From positions 1 through 64,000 of the forward strand of contig NZ_PUIP01000019.1 of assembly GCF_002968015.1 (NCBI RefSeq): a DNA stretch of 64,000 nt, read 5' to 3'. The notes below the pieces were generated by a model. It worked only from the letters and a program-made list of their open reading frames with translations, did no database searches and was not told the DNA's origin. Made by a program: the position numbers and the translations under genes. Positions 16,725 through 23,263 of this stretch are shown here, in pieces (the stretch's first letter is position 1; every line of letters starts with the position of its first letter). Source of the stretch: Massilia phosphatilytica. GTDB lineage: Bacteria > Pseudomonadota > Gammaproteobacteria > Burkholderiales > Burkholderiaceae_D.

Positions 16725-18758
16725 TCATTGCCGGCGCGGACTCGTATGGATTTGCAGGAACTCGACGCCGATCGTGCCCGCGCCGCTCTGCGCACGGATC
16801 CGCTCGAGGCGGCGGGCCACGTCGGCCAGGTAGCCGGCTGCCGGCTCCGACACCGGCCTCAGTCCATCGAACAGCGGCGCCGGCGTCGTCATCAAGACCA
16901 CCAGTTCGGCGCCGAACGGCTTGCCGATGCCCCATTCGCCCAGGCTGCCGACGGTCGCCGTATAGTTCGGCGGCGCCCGGTTGTCGCGGGCGCGCGCGTT
17001 CGGCAGCAGGTGGGTGACGCTGCCGTCGAGCGCATAGTAGTCGACCATGACATAGGACTCGGCCGCCGGCGTCGTCACGTCGACCATCAACGAGTCGCCT
17101 TCGGTCAGCCGCGCATCCGAACCATGGGCGCCAGCGAGCCCGATCGCGGCACCGCCGCCGGCCTGGCGGTAGGCCGCCCAGTACGGGCCGAGGGTCGACA
17201 GCACGGGACACTTGTCGCGCTCCACCTGCACCACGTCGAGATGCACCGTCGCCACGCCGGGCATGGCCGCGATCTGCTCCTTCAGACCGGCGGGGCCGGG
17301 TGGCGTCGCCAGGAGGCCGCGTACTGTCAGCGCGTGGCCGTCGACGCTGCCCGTCAGCGCCGCGCAGGGGATGCGTGCCAGCACGGCGGCGACGGCTGCC
17401 GGCGTCGGTGCGGGAGCAGGAGCCGGCATGGGTAGGGCAACGGCCGGCGCCTGCGCGCCCGCCGGCACGGACGCTACCGCTGGCGCGCGCGGCTGCCCGC
17501 GCAGGTAATGCCAACCGGCCGCGCCCAGTACACCGGCCGCGACGACGCCCGCCACGGCCCCGGCCAACATGCCAGGGCGCATCTTCGACGCACCCGTACC
17601 GAAGTCATGCAGGAAACGCTCGACCGTCGGCGTGCGTGCGGCGCGCTCGAGGGCGAGTCCGCACTTGAGCGCATGCCATGGGCCTCGCCCCAGGCCGGCC
17701 GGACGCTGCGGCTTCATGCCGGCACCGCGCGCCTGCAGGGCCGACGCGCCGGTGAACGGATGCCGCCCCGTCAGCAACTCATAGGCAATGCATGCCAGCG
17801 CGTAGATATCGTCGCGCGGATCGGGATCGAGGTGCTCCAGCATTTCCGGGCTGGCATAGGCCGGTGTGAGCGCACCCAGGCTGCCGGGATCGAACACCGT
17901 GACGTCGACGTCGTCCTCCGTCTTCTGGAATACGCGCGCGATCCCGAAATCGATGACCTTGACGACACCCGAATCGGTCAGGAATACGTTGCCGGGCTTG
18001 AAATCGCAATGGACGAAGCCGTGCGCATGGGCGTACGCCAGCGCATTGCCCATGCCGGTCACGATGCGCAGCACGTCCGCATACGGCATGCCCGCGAAAC
18101 CGGGCGCGCGCAGTACCTGGCTGAGCGGCTTGCCCTTCAGGTATTCCATCGTCAGGTAAACCATCGGACCGTCGCGGTCGAAATCGTAGACCGACACGAT
18201 GTTCGGATGCGCCAGCGCCTGCGCCTTGCGCGCTTCCCGCTGCAGGGCGATCAACGATTTCGGATGGCCGCGGAACTGGACGTTCAATACCTTGATGGCG
18301 ATGTAGGGCTTGCGGTCGGATGCCTCGAGCTTGCGCAGGTCGAGCGCCTTGTACACGGTGCCCATGCCCCCGAAGCCGATGCATTCCTCCAGCACGAAAC
18401 GGTTGTTCAGCGTGTCGCCGACGCCCTTCAGCCGTTCGGGTTCGGGATCGGCATCGTCCATGCGCGGCGGCAGCGAAGGGGGATCGCGCATCGTGTTCGC
18501 GCCGGGTCGGGTCTGGACGAACGTGTCGTCGCCCCCCTTGCGCTGGCGCGCGATGAGCAGGCGTTCGATGCGGTGCTGGACTTCCGTGTAGACCTCGCCC
18601 GGCAGCGGCTTGCGCGCATGTTCCTCGCTGAGCACTTCAAGCAGGCGTCCCACGCTTTCGGGGGCGGTCTCGAGTACGCGATCGACCTGGGCGAAAAATT
18701 CCGTGCGCGGCATGGCGCCGGTCTGTAACTGCCGGATCGCGTGGGCGAGGCTGTCCAT
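16725..18758 (-). CDS. Transmembrane Ser/Thr protein kinase with DUF4384-like exterior domain
   Basis: A 677-aa protein. About 110 N-terminal helical residues precede a Hanks-type kinase domain (about 118-385): glycine loop GFGGMGTVY, ATP lysine K156 (IAIK), catalytic loop H250-C-D-FKPGN, DFG at 270-272 and ASPEM. Cys replaces the Arg of HRD, making it a non-RD kinase. A single transmembrane helix (about 397-418) leads to an Ala/Pro linker, a BON-like segment and a DUF4384-type domain that would lie in the periplasm. The layout suggests a receptor kinase. PP2C, two FHA proteins and a SUMF1 protein in the same locus are its probable partners. Confidence 0.92.
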   Translation of the reverse strand: MDSLAHAIRQLQTGAMPRTEFFAQVDRVLETAPESVGRLLEVLSEEHARKPLPGEVYTEVQHRIERLLIARQRKGGDDTFVQTRPGANTMRDPPSLPPRMDDADPEPERLKGVGDTLNNRFVLEECIGFGGMGTVYKALDLRKLEASDRKPYIAIKVLNVQFRGHPKSLIALQREARKAQALAHPNIVSVYDFDRDGPMVYLTMEYLKGKPLSQVLRAPGFAGMPYADVLRIVTGMGNALAYAHAHGFVHCDFKPGNVFLTDSGVVKVIDFGIARVFQKTEDDVDVTVFDPGSLGALTPAYASPEMLEHLDPDPRDDIYALACIAYELLTGRHPFTGASALQARGAGMKPQRPAGLGRGPWHALKCGLALERAARTPTVERFLHDFGTGASKMRPGMLAGAVAGVVAAGVLGAAGWHYLRGQPRAPAVASVPAGAQAPAVALPMPAPAPAPTPAAVAAVLARIPCAALTGSVDGHALTVRGLLATPPGPAGLKEQIAAMPGVATVHLDVVQVERDKCPVLSTLGPYWAAYRQAGGGAAIGLAGAHGSDARLTEGDSLMVDVTTPAAESYVMVDYYALDGSVTHLLPNARARDNRAPPNYTATVGSLGEWGIGKPFGAELVVLMTTPAPLFDGLRPVSEPAAGYLADVARRLERIRAQSGAGTIGVEFLQIHTSPRRQ

Positions 18759-19089
18759 GATTTTGATTGGGTAGATCCCGGGCTTGTCTTGAGACTAGCA
18801 TGAAACACCGGATGATCAAGCGATGCCGCGCTCTATCCCCCATGCAGGGTGTGGGGCCGCGCCCAACATGTATCGCACAAGTGTTGGTCCCGTCCCGCCA
18901 CCCACGTTTTTTTCTCATGCGCTGGCATGCCGTTCCACTGTCGAGATAAACTAAATAAACGGTTTATATTTCAAAGACTTAGCTCCTGATTCCAGCTTGG
19001 CGCAGAGACCTGGCACGCATTTCGCTGATAGTCCATCGAGCGCAGATAAATGCCTCGCCAACCAACCGAAACCTCAAGGAGCTTTGACC
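18759..19089. other. Intergenic region upstream of the peptide cluster
   Basis: This 331-base spacer separates the divergent kinase gene and the first double-glycine peptide gene. It has no convincing coding frame. From 18881 on it belongs to the duplicated segment. It contains an AT-rich imperfect palindrome (AAATAAAC / GTTTATaTTT, 18953-18971) that could be an activator site, and the sigma-54 promoter at 19010-19026. The kinase promoter must lie in 18760-18880; no strong sigma-70 match was found. Confidence 0.6.
19010..19026 (+). promoter_or_regulatory. Sigma-54 (-24/-12) promoter, copy 1
   Basis: The sequence CTGGCACGCATTTCGCT matches the sigma-54 consensus (YTGGCACG-N4-TTGCW). The GG and GC dinucleotides are correctly spaced by 10 bases and there is a single mismatch in the -12 TTGC element. 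It lies about 65 bases before the first peptide gene. A sigma-54-dependent activator is encoded at 23264-24547. Confidence 0.8.
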
Positions 19090-19368
19090 ATGAAAACCCT
19101 GATCATCACCGACCTGGCCCGCACCGACAACCTGGACCGCGCCACCATGACCACCGTGCGCGGCGGTTTCAAATTCGTAGCGCCCTCGTACTCGTTCGGC
19201 GACTTCACCTATGCCCCGACGTCCGACTCGTCGATCAATGCAGCCCAGAACCTGGGCCAGGTCCAGAACGTGATGACCGCCACGGCCAACGGTTCGGCCT
19301 TCGTCGATGGCGTGCATGTGCACAACGACGTGTCGCAGGACGGCAAGAACGTCATCGTGCGCCGCTGA
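19090..19368 (+). CDS. Double-glycine leader peptide, family A (A1)
   Basis: A 92-aa precursor. Residues 1-26 form a leader with Asp8-Leu9, Leu15-Asp16-Arg17, Met20, Val23 and Gly25-Gly26, so hydrophobic residues occupy -12, -7 and -4 before a GG site, as in C39-processed leaders. The predicted 66-residue product starts FKF and contains DSSINAAQNLGQ, a TATANGSAF stretch and the C-terminus VIVRR; it has no Cys. The ATG at 19090 has AAGGAG upstream, and longer in-frame starts have no ribosome site. It is first after the sigma-54 promoter. Function unknown; it is a probable substrate of the C39 transporter at 24.5 kb. Confidence 0.88.
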   Translation: MKTLIITDLARTDNLDRATMTTVRGGFKFVAPSYSFGDFTYAPTSDSSINAAQNLGQVQNVMTATANGSAFVDGVHVHNDVSQDGKNVIVRR

Positions 19369-19410
19369 TCGCCCATCCCATCCAATCATTCAAGACCGAG
19401 GAGAATCGCC

Positions 19411-19686
19411 ATGAATACCCTGACCATCAAAGACCTGGACCGCGCAGAGAACCTGGACCGCACCGCCATGGCGGCCGTGCGCGGCGGCTGGAGCATGTAC
19501 GCGCCGTCGTACAAGCAGGGCGACACGACCTACGCGCCGAGCTACGACTCGTCGATCAACGCGATGCAGAACCTGGGCCAGCAGCAGAGCGTGCTGACGG
19601 CCACGGCCAACGGCGCCGCGTTCCTGGACGGCGTGAACGTGCACAACACCGTGCACCAGAACGGCCAGAACAAGATCGTCGGCTGA
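19411..19686 (+). CDS. Double-glycine leader peptide, family B (B1)
   Basis: A 91-aa precursor with the same 26-residue leader plan (DL at 8-9, LDR at 15-17, M20, V23, GG25-26). The predicted 65-residue product starts WSMYAPSY. It shares DSSINAMQNLGQ and TATANGAAF with family A, but is Gln-rich and ends in HQNGQNKIVG. GAGGAG precedes the start, 42 bases after A1. The Asn/Gln spacing near the C-terminus recalls curlin repeats only loosely. Confidence 0.88.
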   Translation: MNTLTIKDLDRAENLDRTAMAAVRGGWSMYAPSYKQGDTTYAPSYDSSINAMQNLGQQQSVLTATANGAAFLDGVNVHNTVHQNGQNKIVG

Positions 19687-19731
19687 ACCCCATCATCATC
19701 ACCATCGCCTATACTTTCAAGGAGCATTGCC

Positions 19732-20007
19732 ATGAACACCCTGATCATCAAAGACCTGGACCGCGCAGAGAACCTGGACCGTACCGCCATGGCGGCCGTG
19801 CGCGGCGGCTGGAGCATGTATGCGCCGTCGTACAAGCTGGGCGACACGACTTACGCGCCTCACTACGACTCGTCGATCAATGCCGTGCAGAACCTGGGCC
19901 AGCAGCAGAATGTGCTGACGGCCACGGCCAACGATTCGGCATTCCTGGGCGGCGTGAGCGTGCACAACACGACGCACCAGAACGGGCAGAACAAGATCAT
20001 CGGCTGA
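19732..20007 (+). CDS. Double-glycine leader peptide, family B (B2)
   Basis: A 91-aa paralogue of B1, with a nearly identical leader and mature part (WSMYAPSYKLGDTTYAP). Changes cluster in the last third (NDSAFLGGVSVHN). It has an AAGGAG ribosome site and lies 45 bases after B1. It is not part of the 806-base duplicated segment, so it reflects an older or separate duplication. Confidence 0.88.
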   Translation: MNTLIIKDLDRAENLDRTAMAAVRGGWSMYAPSYKLGDTTYAPHYDSSINAVQNLGQQQNVLTATANDSAFLGGVSVHNTTHQNGQNKIIG

Positions 20008-20020
20008 GCGGGAGAGACCC

Positions 20021-20278
20021 ATGTCATCCATCGCCATCCACGACCTGGCGCATCGCAACGAACTGGACAGCCAGCAGATGTCGGCCATCCAGGGCGGCAG
20101 CGGCAGCGCCTTCGGCAAGGACGTCAACGTCACCGTGAACGTCAACCAGCAATTGGCGCAGTTCCAGCAGATCGGCGTCAATGTTCTGAACAACAATGGC
20201 GTCATCGGTGCCGGGTTCACCGGTCCGCGCATCGACCTGGACGCCGCGCTGAAAGGCGAAAACAGACTGACTTTCTGA
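20021..20278 (+). CDS. Double-glycine leader peptide, family C (C1)
   Basis: An 85-aa precursor with the common 26-residue leader (DL at 8-9, LD at 15-16, M20, I23, GG25-26). The cargo is unrelated to A and B: 59 residues starting SGSAFGKD, then an alternating polar/hydrophobic stretch VNVTVNVNQQL, QFQQIGVNVLNNNGVIG and an acidic tail. The alternating pattern predicts beta strand. It lies 13 bases after B2 with GGGAGA upstream. Confidence 0.87.
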   Translation: MSSIAIHDLAHRNELDSQQMSAIQGGSGSAFGKDVNVTVNVNQQLAQFQQIGVNVLNNNGVIGAGFTGPRIDLDAALKGENRLTF

Positions 20279-20305
20279 ACCAGCCACTTTCGTGGTGTAC
20301 ATCCT

Positions 20306-20334
20306 CCCATTGCCGGGCTCGTCCCGGCAATGGG
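20306..20334 (+). terminator. Strong hairpin after C1
   Basis: A perfect 12-bp inverted repeat (CCCATTGCCGGG / CCCGGCAATGGG) with a 5-base loop lies between C1 and D1. No T-run follows. It may attenuate read-through or stabilise the upstream mRNA. Confidence 0.6.
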
Positions 20335-20370
20335 ACTTCGACCGTTAACTTGCCATTCCGAGGAGGCATC

Positions 20371-20556
20371 ATGGCTACCATCGTCATCAAGGATTTACCG
20401 GAGAACACGGCATTGGATCGCCAGGCAATGCTGGCGATTGCCGGCGGGTCGCGTTTCCGCGCCGGCGGGGGTGTCGTGCGACCCGTGCCGCAAAAGACCA
20501 GGCTGTTCGATCCGGCGCGTATCGCGGCCGCCAGCCGGAAACCGGCGCCGCGCTGA
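20371..20556 (+). CDS. Double-glycine leader peptide, family D (D1), short cationic
   Basis: A 61-aa precursor. The leader keeps the common plan (KDL at 7-9, LDR at 15-17, M20, I23, GG25-26). The predicted product is only 35 residues, with seven Arg, two Lys and one Asp, several Pro and no Cys, giving a net charge of about +8. This composition resembles linear cationic antimicrobial peptides, but activity is not shown by sequence. AGGAGG precedes the ATG at 20371; an upstream in-frame ATG lacks one. A rho-independent terminator follows. Confidence 0.82.
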   Translation: MATIVIKDLPENTALDRQAMLAIAGGSRFRAGGGVVRPVPQKTRLFDPARIAAASRKPAPR

Positions 20557-20576
20557 GCATCTTCCGCTGCAGGTAC

Positions 20577-20612
20577 AAAGCCGCCCGGTGCAAGCCAGGC
20601 GGCTTTTTCTTT
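20577..20612 (+). terminator. Rho-independent terminator after D1
   Basis: A 9-bp stem AAAGCCGCC / GGCGGCTTT with a 12-base loop is followed by TTCTTT. It would end the first peptide transcription unit before the second sigma-54 promoter. Confidence 0.85.
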
Positions 20613-20781
20613 GTCCAGTCCTGTTGGGCCGCGTCAAACATACCGCTGCAATGTGTTGGTCCCGTCCCGCCACCCACGTTTTTCTCTCATGCGCCGGCAT
20701 GCCGTTCCACTGTCGAGATAAATTAAATAAACGGTTTATATTTCAAAGACTTAGCTCCTGATTCCAGCTTGGCGCAGAGAC

Positions 20782-20798
20782 CTGGCACGCATTTCGCT
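20782..20798 (+). promoter_or_regulatory. Sigma-54 (-24/-12) promoter, copy 2
   Basis: Identical to the promoter at 19010-19026 (CTGGCACGCATTTCGCT), 1772 bases downstream. It lies before gene A2 and would drive the second half of the peptide cluster. Confidence 0.8.
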
Positions 20799-20861
20799 GA
20801 TAGTCCATCGAGCGCAGATAAATGCCTCGCCAACCAACCGAAACCTCAAGGAGCTTTGACC

Positions 20862-21140
20862 ATGAAAACCCTGATCATCACCGACCTGGCCCGCACCGAC
20901 AACCTGGACCGCGCCACCATGACCACCGTGCGCGGCGGTTTCAAATTCGCAGCGCCCTCGTACTCGTTCGGCGACTTCACCTACGCCCCGACGTCCGACT
21001 CGTCGATCAATGCAGCCCAGAACCTGGGCCAGGTCCAGAACGTGATGACCGCCACGGCCAACGGTTCGGCCTTCGTCGATGGCGTGCATGTGCACAACGA
21101 CGTGTCGCAGGACGGCAAGAACGTCATCGTGCGCCGCTGA
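20862..21140 (+). CDS. Double-glycine leader peptide, family A (A2)
   Basis: A 92-aa precursor identical to A1 except for Ala in place of Val at residue 30 (FKFA against FKFV). It has the same leader, ribosome site and distance to the sigma-54 promoter. It is the first gene of the second peptide transcription unit. Confidence 0.88.
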   Translation: MKTLIITDLARTDNLDRATMTTVRGGFKFAAPSYSFGDFTYAPTSDSSINAAQNLGQVQNVMTATANGSAFVDGVHVHNDVSQDGKNVIVRR

Positions 21141-21182
21141 TCGCCCATCCCATCCAATCATTCAAGACCGAGGAGAATCGCC

Positions 21183-21458
21183 ATGAATACCCTGACCATC
21201 AAAGACCTGGACCGTGCCGAACAACTGGACCGCACCGCCATGGCGGCCGTGCGCGGCGGCTGGAGCATGTACGCGCCGTCGTACAAGCAGGGCGACACGA
21301 CCTACGCGCCGAGCTACGACTCGTCGATCAACGCGATGCAGAACCTGGGCCAGCAGCAGAGCGTGCTGACGGCCACGGCCAACGGCTCCGCATTCCTGGA
21401 CGGCGTGAGCGTGCATAACACCGTGCACCAGAACGGCCAGAACAAGATCATCGGCTGA
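21183..21458 (+). CDS. Double-glycine leader peptide, family B (B3)
   Basis: A 91-aa paralogue of B1 with the mature start WSMYAPSYKQGD. It differs from B1 at a few leader positions (AEQLDR) and in the C-terminal third (NGSAFLDGVSVHN, ending KIIG). GAGGAG precedes it, 42 bases after A2. Confidence 0.88.
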   Translation: MNTLTIKDLDRAEQLDRTAMAAVRGGWSMYAPSYKQGDTTYAPSYDSSINAMQNLGQQQSVLTATANGSAFLDGVSVHNTVHQNGQNKIIG

Positions 21459-21531
21459 GTTGTTGCCGCGCGGGACCGGAATCGCTTCCGCGCGGCGCTC
21501 CCACCCCTACCCACGAATACAGGAGAACATC

Positions 21532-21786
21532 ATGTCATCCATTCAGATCCGCGACCTGGCGTACAGCGCCGCACTCGACAACCAGGCGATGGCGACCGTT
21601 CGCGGCGGCACGGCCGCCTTCGGCAAGGACGTCAACGTCACCGTGAACGTCAACCAGCAGCTCGGCCAGTTCCAGCAAATCGGCATCAACGTCCTCAACA
21701 ACAACGGCGTCATCGGTTCCGGCTTCACCGGTCCCGACCTGCGCCTGGCGGCCCCGATGTGGGGCGAGAACCGCGCCGTATTCTGA
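21532..21786 (+). CDS. Double-glycine leader peptide, family C (C2)
   Basis: An 84-aa paralogue of C1: the common 26-residue leader, then TAAFGKDVNVTVNVNQQL and QFQQIGINVLNNNGVIG, with a different tail ending ENRAVF. The core of the cargo is almost invariant between C1 and C2 while the leader and tail differ, so the core is probably the functional part. AGGAGA lies upstream of the ATG at 21532; an upstream in-frame start is not supported. Confidence 0.87.
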   Translation: MSSIQIRDLAYSAALDNQAMATVRGGTAAFGKDVNVTVNVNQQLGQFQQIGINVLNNNGVIGSGFTGPDLRLAAPMWGENRAVF

Positions 21787-21813
21787 CCATCCACGACATT
21801 CGGGAGAACCACC

Positions 21814-22092
21814 ATGAAGACCTTGACCATCACCGACCTGGCCCGCAGCGAACGCCTCGACCGCCCGACCATGTCCGCCGTGCGCGGCGGCTGGAAAGTC
21901 GGCGCCCCATCCTATTCGTTCGGCGACACCACGTACGCCGGCAGCTACGATTCGTCGATCAACGCGGCGCAGAACCTCGGCCAGACGCAGGACGTGCTGA
22001 CGGCCACCGCCAATGGCTCGGCATTCGCCGATTGCGTCCACGTCGACAACAACGTGGCGCAACACGGTACCAACACCATCGTGCGCCGCTGA
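21814..22092 (+). CDS. Double-glycine leader peptide, family A (A3)
   Basis: A 92-aa diverged member of family A (mature start WKVGAPSYSFGD). It keeps DSSINAAQNLGQ, TATANGSAF and the RR C-terminus. It carries one Cys (FADCVHV) that the other family members lack, which could allow a disulfide-linked dimer. It lies 27 bases after C2 with GGGAGA upstream. Confidence 0.87.
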   Translation: MKTLTITDLARSERLDRPTMSAVRGGWKVGAPSYSFGDTTYAGSYDSSINAAQNLGQTQDVLTATANGSAFADCVHVDNNVAQHGTNTIVRR

Positions 22093-22139
22093 ACGGCAAG
22101 CGACAAGCCGCGACAACCGGCAAATTTGGACTACACTGG

Positions 22140-22158
22140 GGAGACCGGTCCGGTCTCC
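22140..22158 (+). terminator. Hairpin/palindrome before D2
   Basis: The near-perfect palindrome GGAGACCGG-T-CCGGTCTCC lies between A3 and D2, followed by CTTCTT. It could be a weak terminator or a regulatory site limiting expression of D2 and the phosphatase gene. Confidence 0.5.
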
Positions 22159-22182
22159 CTTCTTCCTGTCTGGAGAGGCATC

Positions 22183-22473
22183 ATGGCTACCATTACCGTC
22201 AAAGATCTTACCGCCAGCATGGCATTGGACCGCAAGGCGATGTCGGTCATCCGTGGCGGCGGCGGCGCACCCTGGGTCTTCGGCTGGATCCAGCCCTATG
22301 TCGATGCGTCTCCCGGCCAGCTACCGGTGATCAACTTCTATCAGATCAATAATTTCGCCGATCAGATGATCAACCAGTACCAGACCGTGTCCGTCAACAA
22401 CAGCGGCGCGAACGCCACCCTGAACGTGGCGGTGGATGAAAGCAGCCTCAACAAAGCGTTCCGTCCGACCTGA
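22183..22473 (+). CDS. Double-glycine leader peptide, family D leader with long cargo (D2)
   Basis: A 96-aa precursor whose leader resembles D1 (MATI...KDL, ALDRKAM, I23, GG25-26), but whose 70-residue cargo is unrelated: it begins GGAPWVFGW and continues as an Asn/Gln- and aromatic-rich stretch (INFYQINNFADQ), with an ATLNVAVDESS tail. GGAGAG precedes the ATG at 22183. It is the last peptide gene, 13 bases before the PP2C gene, so the phosphatase is probably co-transcribed with it. Confidence 0.85.
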   Translation: MATITVKDLTASMALDRKAMSVIRGGGGAPWVFGWIQPYVDASPGQLPVINFYQINNFADQMINQYQTVSVNNSGANATLNVAVDESSLNKAFRPT

Positions 22474-22486
22474 CGCCGAGCCGGCC

Positions 22487-23245
22487 ATGAGCTGCGATGC
22501 CGCCTTCCTCTGGACTTCCGTCGCGCAGACAGACGTGGGCCGCGTGCGCAGCCGCAACGAGGACGCCTGGCTGGCCCAGCCGCAACGCGGCTTGTGGATC
22601 GTCGCGGATGGCATGGGCGGGCATGCCTTCGGCGATGTGGCGAGCCGGGCCGTTGTAGAGGCACTCGACCAGTTGCCGCCGCCCGCCAGCCTGCCCCGCT
22701 TCATCGACGCCGCGCGCGACAAGCTCGCGCAGGTCAACGGTGCGCTGCGCGCCGAGGCGCGCACGCGGCACGTGCCCGTGATGGGCAGCACGGTTGCCGT
22801 CCTGCTCGCCTGCGGGATGGAGATGGCTTGCCTATGGGCCGGCGACAGCCGTATCTACCTGTGCCGCCAGGGCCGGCTGCAGCAGCTGACGCGCGACCAT
22901 AGCCAGACCGCGGCACTCCAGGCACGCGGGGTCGACGCGGCCACGGCGGCCGTCGGCGCCAACATGATCACGCGCGCGGTGGGCGCGAGCGACACGCTGG
23001 ACGTCGAGGTGACCACCCTTTCCGCGCACGACGGCGACGTCTTCCTGTTGTGCAGCGACGGCCTCAGCAACCCTGTGCCGGAGGACGATATCCGTGCGGC
23101 GCTCGCGAGCGGCGATTGCGCCCACGCGGCGCAAACCCTCGTCGGGCTGGCGCTGGCGAACGGCGGCCGCGACAACGTCACGGTGGTCGTGGTACGGGCC
23201 AGCGACACGTCGATCGACAAGACTTTGCTGAATCCGGCACTGTAG
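22487..23245 (+). CDS. PP2C-family Ser/Thr phosphatase
   Basis: A 252-aa stand-alone PP2C phosphatase with the metal-binding motifs SRNEDAW (22-28), VADGMGGH (39-46), GSTVAVLL, WAGDSRIYL, LCSDGLSN and GRDNVTVVVV. It resembles PppA-type enzymes that reverse PpkA-type kinases. The start at 22487 avoids overlap with the preceding gene. It lies directly after the peptide genes and converges on the sigma-54 activator gene 18 bases away, and would dephosphorylate targets of the locus kinase, for example an FHA-bound partner. Confidence 0.92.
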   Translation: MSCDAAFLWTSVAQTDVGRVRSRNEDAWLAQPQRGLWIVADGMGGHAFGDVASRAVVEALDQLPPPASLPRFIDAARDKLAQVNGALRAEARTRHVPVMGSTVAVLLACGMEMACLWAGDSRIYLCRQGRLQQLTRDHSQTAALQARGVDAATAAVGANMITRAVGASDTLDVEVTTLSAHDGDVFLLCSDGLSNPVPEDDIRAALASGDCAHAAQTLVGLALANGGRDNVTVVVVRASDTSIDKTLLNPAL

Positions 23246-23263
23246 GGGGCACCCTGGTTGGGA

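Larger units (their letters stand above)
18881..19686 (+). repeat. Segmental duplication, copy 1 (promoter + two peptide genes)
   Basis: This segment of about 806 bases recurs at 20653-21458 with an exact offset of 1772 bases and no gaps seen. It covers an upstream region, the sigma-54 promoter and two peptide genes (families A and B). The non-coding part and gene A differ at only a few positions; gene B has more differences, mostly in the leader and the last third. Confidence 0.93.
20557..20861. other. Intergenic region between D1 and A2
   Basis: This 305-base non-coding stretch contains the terminator at 20577-20612. From 20653 on it is the second copy of the duplicated upstream region with its sigma-54 promoter. 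No coding frame with a ribosome site was seen. Confidence 0.7.
20653..21458 (+). repeat. Segmental duplication, copy 2
   Basis: Second copy of the 806-base segment at 18881-19686, offset by 1772 bases. It carries its own sigma-54 promoter and genes A2 and B3. The near-identity of the non-coding part indicates a recent event or gene conversion. No transposase or terminal inverted repeat was found at its edges. Confidence 0.93.

Noticed and set aside
19050..20138. Long plus-strand frame of 362 codons spanning the peptide genes
   Set aside because: It is out of frame with the conserved peptides, Arg/His/Gln-rich, and its apparent repetition only mirrors the paralogous genes.
18881..22473. CRISPR array or transposon explanation for the repeats
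   Set aside because: Repeats are about 800 bases long and coding, with no short direct repeats and spacers, no transposase and no terminal inverted repeats.
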